DNA of 64,000 bases from Ecdyonurus torrentis (GCA_949318235.1 OX439137.1:20672694-20736693), one strand, 5' to 3'; positions 1-14,465 are shown, counted from the stretch's first letter. The notes: a model not told the origin generated them from the letters alone. Translations and numbers: made by a program.

Positions 1-496
1 TAAATATGTAACTCGCTTCCAAACGTAATGTGGATAGCGCTCCAAGTTATACATTTTGCTTTCCTTGACAAAAAACGAGATACACATATTTTCCGCTACT
101 ACATCGATTTACATACAATATTATATGGAAAAGGACAGTTTACAGATTATGCTGTCCAACATAGTTATTGACTTGTACAACATAATAGTTTTGATGTTGA
201 GCGTTTTATATTGTACGATTAAAATAGATTATATAACCTGACAGTTTTTTTTTTTTTTTGGCATCCTTTTTTAACTTTTGTTTCTTTGACGTTTCAATAC
301 TTACAATATTAAAAATTGTATGAGTGCTTCTTTTTTTTCAGTGTACCTGTCTCTATGTTTAAACTTCATTGTTCAATCTTTGAAGCACTTGAAATCATAT
401 TTAAATTTGAGAGTTCATTTTTCTTTTAATATTACGTTAAAATATAGACAGATACATTGATATAAAATTTTTGTTACACGTTAAAATTTGCACAGT

Positions 497-500
<4 letters not shown>

Positions 501-568
<68 letters not shown>
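501..568. repeat. (CT)n microsatellite
   Basis: Uninterrupted CT dinucleotide array of about 34 units, the first of many GA/CT tracts in the window. Confidence 0.95.
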
Positions 569-572
<4 letters not shown>

Positions 573-1145
573 AATCAAATTATTTTAAAGACAACATTCA
601 AATTCTTTTCAATATACTTACGTTTATAACTGATGAACTATTTAATTTGAAAAGTAAATATTTAAAATTCAATTTTAGAAGGACAATAATATTATACTGT
701 TTATTTAAAAACACTGCAACTTCAAAATGCTAAAAGTGATTATTTTATAACTATACGAAAGCATTTTTTAAATCAATTATAAGATATTGAATAATGTTTA
801 AGATTTTTCATGTACTGTTCAGTTTTTCGGTTATTAAATAATAAGGAAGGTCAGATTTTGAAGATTTTAGCTGTTTACTGAGTTTTTTTTTATTATTGTT
901 TTTGTTATCATTATTATTTTTTTTTTTTGTGAAAAGATGAACTCAAATTTTTTTTCAAATTCACCATGCAATTTTATGTTATGGTGTCGTAAAATTGAAT
1001 CCATATAAGTTTTAATCTTAATGTAAAAAAAAAAGAAAAAAAAAAGGCATTTCCCCTTTAATTTTTTTTTATTATACATTATGTTAGCTCTAAATTAATA
1101 CCAAATTTGATAATTATATACGATCAAAATCTTTAAGATTTTACA

Positions 1146-1164
1146 CCTGTGACCTATGACCTGT
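1146..1164 (-). promoter_or_regulatory. triple nuclear-receptor half-site (DR1-like)
   Basis: On the minus strand the sequence reads AGGTCA, one base, AGGTCA, one base, AGGTGT. Two exact AGGTCA half-sites with one-base spacing form the DR1 arrangement bound by HNF4 or RXR/USP-type receptors, and a third degenerate half-site keeps the 7-bp period. No gene is visible nearby, so function is inference. It could be chance in a window of this size, although the sequence is unusually GC-rich for its surroundings. Confidence 0.3.
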
Positions 1165-1261
1165 GCCTTTAATGCAAATCTAGTTCCTATTAAATTTCTA
1201 TCAATATCTCTATTCATATAGTTTTCAATGATTGGCCTTATTTTTTAAAACAAAAAGAGAA

Positions 1262-1301
<40 letters not shown>

Positions 1302-1858
1302 AGACACATAGAATAGCGAACAATAAAAACATATAAGATAGATCATGTTTTAAATAATACAAAAGATTTAAATTGACAGACAAATTTCCCGCCTTTAATA
1401 ATTTGCTGTGTAATTTTCAATTGATTGTTTTTTTAATTAGTTTAAATTTAATGAAACAAAAGAAGAACGTTGAGCGACATATCAGATTTGAAATTGTCAT
1501 AAGAGGGAAAAACCTATTGAAAAAAAAATCACTTGTCAAAATTAAAAAAAAAAAAAAGGTTAAACATTTCTTGATTGTTTCAAAATTTAATTATAAGGCG
1601 GTACTTTTTGTTATTAATTATAAGTTGTATTGTAATTAATAATAGCAACGCTTTAATCCAATAAACGTTTTAAGAAAGAGGTGTTGCTTTTTTTTTATTG
1701 TAATATTAACCTGTTATATTCTCTGGCTTTTATGTTCTTTGTACTCAAATGAGTCGAGTTTTTTATTGTTGGAAATATTTATAATAGTTTGTTTATGCTT
1801 TTTTTTTGGGGGGGGGGGGGGGTGCATGGATACATTTTTTGGTTTACGTTTGAGCTTT

Positions 1859-2462
1859 GGTATAGGGTGTATGCATTCATGCTTAAAGTTGGATAACTCA
1901 ATAACTTTACCCGCTTAAAAAAATGACTCATATTGGCCATTTTTAAAATACTATAGACCAGTTGAACTCATCTGTAAGAGCCGTCATTTTGTTGGTCAGG
2001 AATACATAGGCCAGCATAGGAAAAATGTCATTTATATGTTTTTAATAGCAAAAGCAGCTTCAATCCTCAATCAAAGCATTATTTCTAGCTCCTATAATAA
2101 GCTCAAAGAATACGAGAAAAAATCATTCAGCTAAAATAAACTCTTTTTATGTGAAAAATTAGAAGAAAGGATGTTTCCCCTATGCTGGACAATGCATTAG
2201 GCACCACAAACATGGCGACAAAGCGCAAGGATGTGCAAGGGGTATATAAGCAATATTTTTTGAGAGCATTGATGGTGTTAATAGGTTAAATTAGTATCTC
2301 AAGTATGTGAGAAAAATAATAATAATAATAAAATTAACCATTTCCTAAAGAAAATAACTTAAAACGAAGTTTGTCTTATGCTGAGCAATGCTATATTCAT
2401 TATGCCAATACGGTGTCCAAGCGCATTAAATATGACGTCATGTGTATACAACCTATATAGAA
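1859..2462. mobile_element. family C inverted-repeat element, interrupted by a J element
   Basis: Starts TATAGGGTGTATGCATTC and ends near a TATGACGTCATGTG block and a degenerate right terminus. The same left end recurs near 29859, 49623 and 59993, and GCATACACCCTATA-type right ends occur near 49932 and 60260. The body is split: sequence matching the copies at 49.7 and 60.1 kb stops near 1952 and resumes near 2247, with a J element between. No reading frame is present, so it is a non-autonomous DNA element. TATA at each end suggests a TA target-site duplication. Confidence 0.7.
1953..2246. mobile_element. J element nested in family C copy
   Basis: About 290 bp matching the free-standing copy at 20629-20914 along most of its length, including the segments AGAGCCGYCATTTTGTTGG and ATGGCGACAAAGCGCAAGG. 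It lies inside a C copy, so it inserted later. TATA on both sides suggests a TA or TATA duplication. Part of it resembles the right half of C (a 'TATGCTG..CAATGC' block followed by ATGGCG and AAGCGCA), so J and C may be distantly related. Confidence 0.65.
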
Positions 2463-2589
2463 GTAGAAAGCTACATTGATCAGTATTTTAATATAACAAC
2501 AATATTTTAAGTGTTTAATTTGTCAATTTGCAAAGAAAAAAAAAATACAATAAAACATATAACAAACCGTATTCTTTAAGTCAATGTTA

Positions 2590-2690
2590 GTTACTGCTTA
2601 AGTATGGCGTCGAAGTGCAAGCTTATATAAATGAGTAAATCATCCTATAATTAACAACTTCAACCTGGCGCTAACGCGCAATGTTATGCA
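2590..2690. mobile_element. family C right-end remnants
   Basis: Two short stretches resemble the C right-end block, with TATGGCGTCGAAGTGCAA near 2604 followed by TGGCGCTAACGCGCAATG near 2667. Both are diverged and lack a clean terminus, so these look like decayed fragments. Confidence 0.35.
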
Positions 2691-2735
2691 ATTATCATAT
2701 CTACTTATTATTATTTTTGTATTTCGTTATATAAC

Positions 2736-2758
2736 AGAGAGAGAGAGAGAGAGAGAGA
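2736..2758. repeat. short (GA)n tract
   Basis: About 11 GA units in AT-rich sequence. Confidence 0.9.
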
Positions 2759-3124
2759 TTTAAGTATTAAAATTTTACACAATTATATATAAAAAAAGTT
2801 TAAATAGACTTAAAAAAAAGAGTGTTTTCTTATAAATGACAAATCATGTTAGTATAAAAATGACTTGTACGTTATATAGCTATAAACATGCTTAGTTTTA
2901 TTGTAAAGCAAATTCATTCTTTAAGACTCGGAATAATAATATTTATAAATAACAAAAAACTGATGCAAAAAAATAAACTACAATAACTAAACATAAATTG
3001 ACATTAATCTAGCCTACCTTGTCGTATATTACTACACGGAGAAAAAAATCAGTACTTTGAATATGATAAAAATGACTCAAATGTGAAAAGTACATTTTTA
3101 TGCTTATAAATAAGGAAGACTAAC

Positions 3125-3215
3125 CATTTTTAAAGGGGTAATTTTATTGCATATTCTAAAAGAGGACATCGTCCCAAATCAATACGAATTTCTAAGTTGT
3201 AAGTTCATTAAAAGC
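3125..3215. mobile_element. family B left half, truncated
   Basis: Begins GGGGTAATTTTATTGCATAT and continues with the ATTCTAAAAGAGGACATCG block typical of family B ends (compare 31149 and 35113). It stops where the foldback element begins and no right half follows after it, so the copy is broken. Confidence 0.6.
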
Positions 3216-3223
3216 GTACAACA

Positions 3224-3507
3224 CCATGAACAAAAAACATGTATAATATCCTAACATACCTAAATATCGTCTTTGATTTGGCCACAATCATTGATTTCTA
3301 ATTTATTTTCCATTCACAAAACGGCAGACGCGGGTTTATGGCGTCACAGCTCACCTATTACCACGCTCGTGGACCAGTGAGCTGTGACATCATAAACCCG
3401 CATCTGCTCCTTTGTGAAGGGAAAATAAATTTGAAATCAATGACTCAGGCCAAATCAAAGTACATATTTAGGTATTTTAGGATATTAGACAAGTCTTTTG
3501 TTCAGTG
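3224..3507. repeat. 280-bp near-perfect palindrome (foldback element)
   Basis: The left arm (3224-3366) and right arm (3367-3507) are reverse complements along almost their full length. They meet with essentially no spacer at the GC-containing centre CCACGCTCGTGG. Arms share blocks such as CTTTGATTTGGCC and GGGTTTATG..GTCACAGCTCA. I count only scattered mismatches and small gaps over about 140 bp. No reading frame is present. This looks like a foldback or palindromic MITE; a poly-T run follows at 3512-3536. The high arm identity implies recent formation or ongoing arm conversion. Confidence 0.85.
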
Positions 3508-3511
3508 AAGT

Positions 3512-4753
<1,242 letters not shown>

Positions 4754-4814
4754 GTGTGTTTTTCAGTGTGAATAGAGACCGAGTCGAGAGAAGAGAGAGA
4801 GAGAGAGATAGAGA

Positions 4815-6418
<1,604 letters not shown>

Positions 6419-6463
<45 letters not shown>
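6419..6463. repeat. (CT)n microsatellite
   Basis: About 22 CT units. Confidence 0.95.
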
Positions 6464-6465
<2 letters not shown>

Positions 6466-6759
6466 ACCATATGTGAAAATATAAAAATCAACAAGTTTGA
6501 ACATGTGTATATTTCTTGGAAAATTTTATATGGCGTCGATATTTAAGATTTATCATATACTTCAAGAAAACTAATTATATTTATTAAGATTCATTTTATA
6601 ATATTAACTACATGAAAATTGAGCTGTAATGAAAAATATACCATGAAAATTCTTTTAAAATTCATATACATTGCATTTTATATTAGTTAATGAATATATT
6701 TTTAGTATTATGTTAGTTTTAATAATATGTAGAAGATGAGAAATTATAATAATGGAGTT

Positions 6760-6955
6760 TACTGAGTCTAGCCAATCAGAGGCGTCCGTACACGTACAAA
6801 ATTAAATACGTAATAATTATGCTTGTCCGTTTCCAGTATCTAATCTTCACCATATTACATAAATAACTATCTCTTATACCATAAATGTTATCTTGTGTAG
6901 CATAACTATTTATGCTATCACTATTTAGGGATATTTATGCTATAGAACGTATTAA
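6760..6955. mobile_element. family A fragment beside a CCAAT-like motif
   Basis: Contains TAATAATTATGCTTGTCCG near 6810 and GCATAACTATTTATGCTATC near 6900, the repeated TTATGCT/AGCATAA vocabulary of family A. Immediately upstream, CTAGCCAATCAGAGGCG near 6769 resembles a CCAAT box; its 11-bp core recurs reversed near 40327. No gene is attached. Confidence 0.4.
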
Positions 6956-7990
6956 AAAGAGGAGCTTTATTTTCATAATAAATCTTTCGACGTAATTTAA
7001 ATCCATCAAAAAATTATACTATAATTTTCAATGATTTTTTTTTTTCACCCAAAAAAGATTTGAACAGCATTACAAAAAAAACTTTTAAGAATTTTTTTTT
7101 TATTTCCTGTTAATTTCTATTTAACGACGGTTCAGTTTTCAGATATCATACAGTTTCCTTCTTTCTTCATTACAAGCGTTAATCAGACCCTGATTAAGTA
7201 AAAGATAATCTATTAAATACTTTTGCTACAAAAATTAAAAAAAACGTTGTACACGTTTTTTTTTTCTTCTTTCAACAAATAACAATCTCTATTTATTTGT
7301 GTAAAAATGACGTTAACTTATAAAATAAAACGTGAGCTTGGTGTTTTAATTAGAACAACGTGTAAAGTATGGATTAATTTTTTAGATTTTAACTTGCCAA
7401 TTTATATAACGTGTGAAAGATTTTAATTTTTACTTGAATAAATTAATTCAAAGAATGTATTATAATTATTATTAAATGTAAGTTATTTTTTTACTAATTA
7501 AAAATAAGTGGGAAAAATATTGTTAAATAAAATAAAAATAAAAAATCTTATCTTTTGGAAGATTTTCAAATTTTTATAATATAATGTCGTATATGGTTTT
7601 TAGTATAATAAAGACAGTAATTCTAATACAAGTATATAAGATTTTAATTACTTTTGATGCAAACTTTCATTATAATGAGAGACTACTTGGATTTTTCTTT
7701 AAAAATATAGCATTTTTGAAAATTTTCCAATTAAGATAAGTATAATATTTATGCATTTTTAATAAAATGTTTTTGAAGTGAAAATAACTGCGTCTGATTT
7801 TAATGTAAAACTTAATTAGAATTCCACTGTACGGGTCTCGTCAGGTGCCATACTTTTAACGTGGTAAAGCAAATTAAAAAAAAAGTACTTATACATTTTT
7901 TTTAATAATAAAAAGTAACTTTGTTGTATAACTTAGTTAACTCGTCAATTTTTATCTGTGAATGAAAATATCTTTAAAGAGTTAAAAGAA
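6956..7990. other. AT-rich DNA, no gene seen
   Basis: No recognisable element or coding signal, only A/T runs. Confidence 0.7.
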
Positions 7991-7996
7991 ATCAGA

Positions 7997-8342
7997 CTTT
8001 TTTTTGGCCATATTTGTTATCGTACTACACCAATAACCTATAATATTATATATAGAGGGTGTAGCACACACGGGCCGGCCACAGTCTAAATACACAACCC
8101 GGCATTCACTATGACAGCCTAAAGAAACCGTGGAAATGTCTAGGCAGGCTGGTCGATGTAATCACACCAATCATGCTTCCCTAATGCTAAGCGTCGTCAT
8201 GGAATGCATGTAAACAGGCATCTTGCAACGTGTTGTGCTCTCACACTTCACGTACGCACCCAGCAGTGGCTCGAACCTATACTCGGTGAGGAGTACAGAG
8301 TTACGAGTCAGCTGCCTTCGCTACCAGCCATACCAGCTCGGC
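7997..8342 (-). mobile_element. tRNA-headed SINE, copy 1
   Basis: Read on the minus strand, it starts with a tRNA-like head at about 8342, with B box GGTTCGAGCC at 8268-8277 and a mutated A box. A body shared with the copies at 12.1, 16.6, 21.8 and 63.4 kb follows, including GTTGCAAGATGCCTGTTTAC and a CCACGGTTTCTTTAGGCTGT block. The 3' part is diverged, ending in an A-rich tail seen as Ts near 8000. SINEs are pol III transcripts copied by LINE machinery. Point changes and the altered A box suggest an old, inactive copy. Confidence 0.75.
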
Positions 8343-8390
8343 AATTACAAATCTAATTTCAAAATTTAATAAATATTTTGTAAAAAAGAA

Positions 8391-8532
<142 letters not shown>

Positions 8533-8778
8533 ACTTTCTAAAAACTTAACACGCAAAGAGGGCAGCACAAACAAGAATAAAAAAACATTTACTTATTTTT
8601 TATTATTATTTGCAATACAAAAAAAAAAAAAAAAAAAAGTGACGCACAACCTCATCATAACAAATTAGTCAAATAAAATCATATACACCCAAAAATAATA
8701 ATTTTTTTAACTGTTATTTTTCTTCTAGTAATAAAAAAATATAGTATTAGTAAAAATAAAATTTATGGAACATATTAT

Positions 8779-8850
8779 GAGTAAAGATGATCTCAAACAG
8801 GATCTTGTGAACAATAATTGTTAACAATAAAAAAATATCATATTTAAATA
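8779..8850. repeat. dispersed repeat, paired with 10385-10470
   Basis: Shares GATGATCTCAAAC, 'AGGAT', an AACAATAAAAAAA block and TATTTAAATAT in the same order as 10385-10470. It may be the end of an unrecognised AT-rich element. Confidence 0.45.
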
Positions 8851-8885
8851 TCCTTGTAACCTTTTTAGATCTTGTTTTTTTTTTT

Positions 8886-9118
8886 TAACTTTGGTTCTAA
8901 TTGAGCTAGAGAGCTAAAACTAAATCCATTGTAATTTTTTCTTTAAAATAATTAGATCAGATTTAGCTTTGCATATCGTTACTGAGATATGACGTCAAAT
9001 TTGTAGTTACATAACTTGGATTGTTTTTTCAACTTTGTCTCTAATTAAGATAGTACAATGAAACCAACACCAAAGTTACTTTTTATTAAAAATATTTAAA
9101 TCAGATTTAGGTTTGTAT
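8886..9118. repeat. diverged direct repeat of about 90 bp
   Basis: The segment 8886-8975 resembles 9029-9118: both carry 'AACTTTG', 'CTAATT', an AAATAATTAGATCAGATTTAG or AATATTTAAATCAGATTTAG block and 'GTTTGTAT/GCTTTGCAT'. The unit between them contains TGACGTCA at 8990. It is unlike any other family I recognised here. Confidence 0.4.
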
Positions 9119-9205
9119 TTTTAAGTTAAGTATTTCCCGACTAAAAATTTATTGCAACTTTTGTCTAAAATAAACTTTAAAATATATTTCATAAAATTTC
9201 ATAAA

Positions 9206-9251
9206 ATTAACGGTTATGACGTCACTATCTGTAAGCATTGAAATTCTAAAG
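9206..9251. mobile_element. family H copy 1
   Basis: Carries TTAACGGTTATGACGTCAC and a GCATTGAAATTCTAA block. These match the reverse of 26541-26636 and the forward order of 21456-21500. Confidence 0.5.
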
Positions 9252-9369
9252 TCAAAAATTGTCATTGCAAACTTACATTTTTTTCCATGCGTTCCTAACG
9301 CTTGTGACTTTATTTGCGTTTTTTATCGTTAGAATTTTATCGCTGAATTTTGTTATTTCCGTTAATGGT

Positions 9370-9475
9370 AAAAATAAATTAAGTAATTTATGCTACATTG
9401 AACAATTCCTATATTGTAGAGCACTAATATTACTATTTTGTAATAACACTAATAACATCCTCAATTATGCTGGCC
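9370..9475. mobile_element. family A left-half fragment
   Basis: AAATTAAGTAATTTATGCT, CATTGAACAATTCCTATATT and TTTTGTAATAACAC match the left half of the better copy at 60332-60562. The open frame spanning it is a by-product. Confidence 0.55.
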
Positions 9476-9624
9476 ATTTTAAGTTTTTATTATTTTTTCT
9501 TTATATTGTTTATAATTTTCATTTACAGAAATCCAACCAAGGCCTTATCGGTTGGTTTTATTTTTTCAATACATAATTTTACACATTAAATCATCTGTTT
9601 AGATGACAAAAACAAAAATATTCT

Positions 9625-9965
9625 TTAAGCCATAGACCATATAAAACAACGTGTGCTTTTAAATGAATAAACACGAAATGGGATCTTCAAAACTGATGAC
9701 AATTTTTACCTAAATATTAATGTGGCCCCACGAGAGAGCGTGAAGATACTGTAAAGTATGCAATTTGCGTGAACATTCATGTTTATGACGTCAGAAACAT
9801 GCAAAAATTAGTATGAAAATGTTGTGCGGGCTGCATAAATCAAATTTTCTGATCACTGCTACGGGGCTACTGTTGGGTTTTGAGACAAACTAATGTTATT
9901 TATGTAAATCCCATCAAGTGTTTTGTGATATAAATGCTTATGTTTTTCTCTGGTCTATTCCTTAA
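9625..9965. mobile_element. family E element, copy 1 (piggyBac-like, TTAA ends)
   Basis: About 340 bp bounded by TTAA at 9625-9628 and 9962-9965, with imperfect inverted termini GCCATAGACCATATAAAAC and GGTCTATTCC. The body matches the copies at 32724 and 37087, including ATGGGATCTTCAAAACTGATG, GACGTCAGAAACATGCAAAA and GGGTTTTGAGACAA. No reading frame. TTAA flanks are characteristic of the piggyBac superfamily, so this is likely a non-autonomous derivative. Confidence 0.75.
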
Positions 9966-10184
9966 ATGAAAAAAATGCATATAATATATTGCATACATAT
10001 ATATTTTACATACATGTATACACATCTTCACACATATTATGCATATAAAGATTTATCTTTAGCTTATATATTCAAGCTTTTTAAATTAAAATAACAGACA
10101 CATTATTATTCCAAACAGCTTAAAAAAATATTCTTTCAGCTCTTTTTTTATTTTAATTTTTTTAAATTTCCTGGTATCTGATTC

Positions 10185-10315
10185 TATTATTATGCTATGC
10201 AGTATAATCAATCATAAATAATCGTTATATAATATAGCATAAATAATGATGTTATGCAAAAATTTTGCTGCATTGAGATAGCAGAATTATTGTATTTTTA
10301 TTTGTACGTTAATAC
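10185..10315. mobile_element. family A right-half fragment
   Basis: Carries ATGCTATGCAGTATAATCA, 'ATATAGCATAAATAATGATG' and GCTGCATTGAGATAGCA, matching the right half of 60332-60562. The left half is missing here. Confidence 0.6.
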
Positions 10316-10384
10316 TTAAAATATTTTAAAATTGCGTAAAATGATTTTTTTTTATTTTTTTTTTTTTGTTAGAGTGCGCCCAAC

Positions 10385-10470
10385 ATTAGAGAAGATGATC
10401 TCAAACCAGGATGTTACATCATTGCAAACGTATTGTCAACAATAAAAAAAAATATGTATATTTAAATATT
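10385..10470. repeat. dispersed repeat, paired with 8779-8850
   Basis: Same ordered blocks as its partner: GATGATCTCAAAC, AACAATAAAAAAA and TATTTAAATAT. Confidence 0.45.
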
Positions 10471-10919
10471 GCCGCCACAATGTGTAAGTGTCAACTTTAA
10501 TGTTTACTTCTTCTAATACAACAAAAGAAAATGACAAAAGATTTCAACTTACAAAAATAATGTTTTTATGACACTTTTTATTTTATTTATTTTAAAGGTC
10601 GTATGTATTTTTATTCTGAATACAAACTAAATTTATTATATTTTAATATTTTTATTTATTACATTGTAAAATAAAGATTGCTTTTTAAATACCAAAATTG
10701 GGAATAATTATACACAGTAGATAAAAATGGAAACATAAATAAAAAAACTCTAAAAAAATCCAATATTTGAAATAAAAACACAGTGAAATTTGCAGGTTTA
10801 ACATAAACTTGTTCCTCTGCCTCTACTGATTTAAAAATCTACCCAACTTTCCTTATTTTACACAAAACTATACAATGCGTTTCGATATACCTTTTAGCAT
10901 GATACATAATAAAGTGTTT

Positions 10920-11170
10920 TAGTTTTACACCGACTTAAAAAAAAAAAAAAAAAAAGTATAATTTTGCTAGCTCATTTTCAGCACAATGTGTTAAATACGT
11001 GCAGCAAAGTTTATGCTATATTCACTATTACTATATCGAAAGAACATAAATATTATGTTGTTCATAATATTTATGTTGCTCTAATTTAGGATCATTTGTG
11101 CTATAAAGCAGTATTTATAAATAACGTAATTTATTCTTTCCGTGTGCTATAATCACTATAAGGTATAGTA
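10920..11170. mobile_element. family A-type element (subtype with GCTCATTTTCAGCACAA)
   Basis: Contains GCTAGCTCATTTTCAGCACAA, repeated GTTTATGCTATATT-like segments and a final AACGTAATTTATT. The same subtype is clearer at 45305-45515. No coding capacity. Confidence 0.5.
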
Positions 11171-11239
11171 TATAAATTGTATTCTAAAATGCATAAATGT
11201 TGCTGTTTTGAGTAGGCATAATCATTAAATATTTAATAT

Positions 11240-12130
11240 TGTCCACATGGAAAACATAAATTTAAGAAATTATTCAGTTACATAAATGTAACTCTTCATT
11301 ACAATTCAATAACTTAGTTGAAATAAAGATTAATCAGTAATTTAAATAAAGTGGTAAATAGTTCGCTCTTTAGATCTTAAAAAACTTTGTTTAAAAGTAA
11401 CAAATTTATTATTAAAAAAAAAAAAAAAAATCTAAATATTAACTTTTTAGTTTATTTTTTACATGCATGAAATAAATTTTGTATAAAAATATTCTTGTCC
11501 TTTAAACTAAATAGTGTGCAATATGATATTATTTAAACCAACACTATATGAGTATAGATGTAGGCAATAAGACCGTGAATTATAATAAAAATCTCATCTC
11601 TCTCTTCTTTATTGTAGATTTAATGCAAATTTACGACACCCAAAATGTGTGACATTAAATACGTCATATAACATTTTTATTTATATATAATATATATATT
11701 TTTTATTTATTTATTTGCAACGTTTTAATATAGAATAAAAATATTTTTAACAATAAAAAAAACATGGTACTTAAAAAAACAAAAAAACAAAAAGTTTAAT
11801 ATTTTAGGCGTAAATATTTTCTTTTTCATTATTTGAAGTAGGTGGTAATTTTATAGCAGTTTATTTTCATAATTTGTTTTTATCACGAAAATAAATCTGT
11901 CTCTTTTATATGTCAAGTCTCATCTGCATAAGATTTTTAACTAAAGATAAAAATGTACTTTGTATGTAAGAAAAATATAAACTTTATTAAAGTCTATTTA
12001 ATGTATAAAGTATGAAATGGTACATTACTTTGTAGTGAATACTTAAATAAAAGTTTTGGGAGTTTTGTAAACAATTTTCAAGTGTTTTTTAAGTATTGTA
12101 TAGAATAGAATAAACAGTAACCGTCACAAG
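11240..12130. other. AT-rich DNA, no gene seen
   Basis: A poly-A run at about 11414-11430 and plain AT-rich sequence; no element ends recognised. Confidence 0.7.
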
Positions 12131-12133
12131 TCG

Positions 12134-12514
12134 TTTTTTTTTTTTCTTTATTATTATTTTTTCTTTCCTTTCCACATGTGGTATCGTGCTACACCTTCTA
12201 CAAAATCCCGTAAAAACAGTGTCTTATCGACAGGTAAAATGGAACCCGCACATAGGGTAGGTATGGTCTATACACACAGATCGGCATTCGCCTGACAGCC
12301 TGGAGAAACCGTGGAAACTAAGGCAGGCTGGACATTCATCACTCATGCATCTACCGAATGCTGTGCGTCATCATGGAAAGCATGTAAACATGCATCGTGC
12401 AACGTATTGTGCTCTCACACTTGACGTACGCACCCAGAAATGACTCGAACTTATAGTCGGTGAGGAGTACAAAGTTACGAGTCAGCTACCTTCACAACTT
12501 ACCCATAGCAGCTT
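12134..12514 (-). mobile_element. tRNA-headed SINE, copy 2
   Basis: Minus-strand copy: the A-rich tail is seen as Ts at 12134-12145, then a tail segment with CTTATCGACAGGTAAAA shared with the 63.4-kb copy. The central domain follows, and a degraded tRNA-like head lies at about 12440-12514. The B box is altered (TCGAAC core kept) and the A box is no longer recognisable, so this copy is probably dead. Confidence 0.72.
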
Positions 12515-12569
12515 GTATTGGTAATAATAGAAACTTATTTAAGGTGCCTACATGGATTTTCCTATCAAC

Positions 12570-12655
12570 TTTTGCATGAACCTGTTCATCGATCCTGTAT
12601 GGCGTAGAAGCGCATCCAGTATGAAATTTTGCGCATAAACCCTATAAACAAGGGT
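12570..12655. mobile_element. family C right-end fragment
   Basis: CCTGTATGGCGTAGAAGCGCATCCAGTATGA and GCGCATAAACCCTATA are the family C right terminus (compare 49890-49932), with the usual TGACGTCA eroded. Just upstream, CTACATGGATTTTCCTATCA matches 62311-62330, so another repeat adjoins it. Confidence 0.55.
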
Positions 12656-12770
12656 CTGGTATTTTGTATCATGGATTTCAAGAAAATTGTATTTTTATCG
12701 GGTGATATGAAGAAAAGGGGGGCAAATTACAATATTCTTTGATGATCATTTTAATTATGCTCCAAACAAT

Positions 12771-12832
12771 TGTGACGTCATTACTTTTTTGTCGTTAGAT
12801 TGTAATCGCTTTGTGACGTCATAACCGTTACT
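12771..12832. mobile_element. family H copy 2, two TGACGTCA sites
   Basis: TGTGACGTCATTAC, a GTCGTTAGATTGTAATCGC core and TGTGACGTCATAACCGTTA: a short, partly palindromic unit with the CRE-like octamer near each end. The same pattern is at 26541-26636 and 60880-60965. Confidence 0.55.
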
Positions 12833-13254
12833 TATATATACAAAAATAAACAAAAGAGCCTTAATTAACCTGTTTGACAATTTTTTTTTTACAATATGTC
12901 TATCTTTTTTTATCGTTCTTTATACTTTTTGCAGTTGAAAGAAACTCAACTAAACAAGTTAATTTTATATCGTCTTAAATTCAGATTACCAATTACAAGA
13001 CACATTATTAAACACTCTGTACTCGTGAGATGTCAACAAATATTATGACAATTATACTTGCACCAGACAAATAAAATATTCAAGTCATAAGTTAAAACTT
13101 TTTATTCCTTAATTAACTGGTTAAGTTTATTACTTTGTGAAATATAATATATTTTTTAATCTTTTCTGAGTTATATTATATGATTATCATAAAAATTATT
13201 TTCATATTTGTGGGGTTTTATATCAACTTTTATTGCAACTTATTTTGCTTGAGA

Positions 13255-13255
13255 G

Positions 13256-13322
<67 letters not shown>
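13255..13322. repeat. (GA)n microsatellite
   Basis: About 32 GA units, followed 30 bp later by a long (TA)n array. Confidence 0.95.
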
Positions 13323-13325
<3 letters not shown>

Positions 13326-13350
13326 GACATTGAAAGTTTTCATTTCATTT

Positions 13351-13454
<104 letters not shown>

Positions 13455-13499
13455 CATTCATTCATATAAATATTATATAATATAATATATATATAATAT

Positions 13500-13690
13500 A
13501 AATAGAAAAAATATATTATGTAGTTTATGCTGCATTGAGAATTTCCTATTTTGTAGAGCATGTTCCTGTTTAATAAAAACATAAGTAATTATGCTGAACA
13601 GGCGAACTATCATGCTATGTAGAATAATCGCTAAACAATACAGTATAAATTTTTTTTAATGCACAAATTTTGCTGAAATTTGAATACATT
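13500..13690. mobile_element. family A element
   Basis: GTAGTTTATGCTGCATTGAG, TTTTGTAGAGCATG, AACATAAGTAATTATGCTGAAC and ATGCTATGTAGAATAATCGC follow the family A order. The right terminus is lost after the TTTTGCTG block. Confidence 0.6.
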
Positions 13691-14465
13691 TACCATTACA
13701 TTTTTATTTTTTTCTCTATTAATCTATCATTTTACAGCAAATAAAAATGATAATTTTACATTTATAAGCAGCTGCTTGAAATTCATTTTAATTTTCACAT
13801 TATAGCCACAAATTCATTATACTTTTCTCAATATTCAAGTAAATGACTATTAAATTTCATACACACAAAAGTGTACATATCTTTCACAATCATACAACAA
13901 CAAAAATATGTTACATTACAATTTTTTACAATCACGATTTTATAAAAAAATTGGAAAAAAAAAAGAGAAATATTCAGTATTGTTAGCAAATGATTTTTAC
14001 TTTTACACTGGAAGAAAATGTACTAATTTTTTATATTTTATATAGTCACTATTATACTTGTATGATTTTTTAAAATTATATTTTAATACAGTAGAGTTAT
14101 TCAACTGTCATTGCAAAATATTTTGTTGTTTGGGTTTTTATGAGTTACTATATTGTAGAGTAGAGATTTCTCAAGCGAGATTTCTTTGGTAGTAAAAAGT
14201 ATTTTTTTTCTTGGTAGTATTTTTTTGATAGTATTTTTCCAATATACAATAAAATAATAATAAATAATAATTATTTTAAAAAATTTCTTGTAAAGTTACA
14301 TACCCAAAGTCTATAAATAGGAAATACTAGTCTAATTCGTAAATCTGTTGTACCCTTTACCAAAAATGCGCAATCCTATTTACTTAGTATTAATTTGTTA
14401 TTATTACATTTAAAGCTTACTAAGTAAAATATTAATGAATGAGAAAGACTAAAATATTTAGCTGA

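Larger units (their letters stand above)
1..1858. other. AT-rich intergenic DNA with simple repeats
   Basis: I see no gene here. The stretch holds a (CT)n tract of about 68 bp from 501, a poly-A run at 1266-1300, a poly-G run near 1808-1822 and many shorter A or T runs. Open frames near 867-1079 and 1373-1639 are rich in Lys, Phe, Ile and Asn, as expected from chance reading of AT-rich DNA, and show no domain. A triple AGGTCA-like motif lies at 1146-1164 and is listed separately. Confidence 0.8.
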
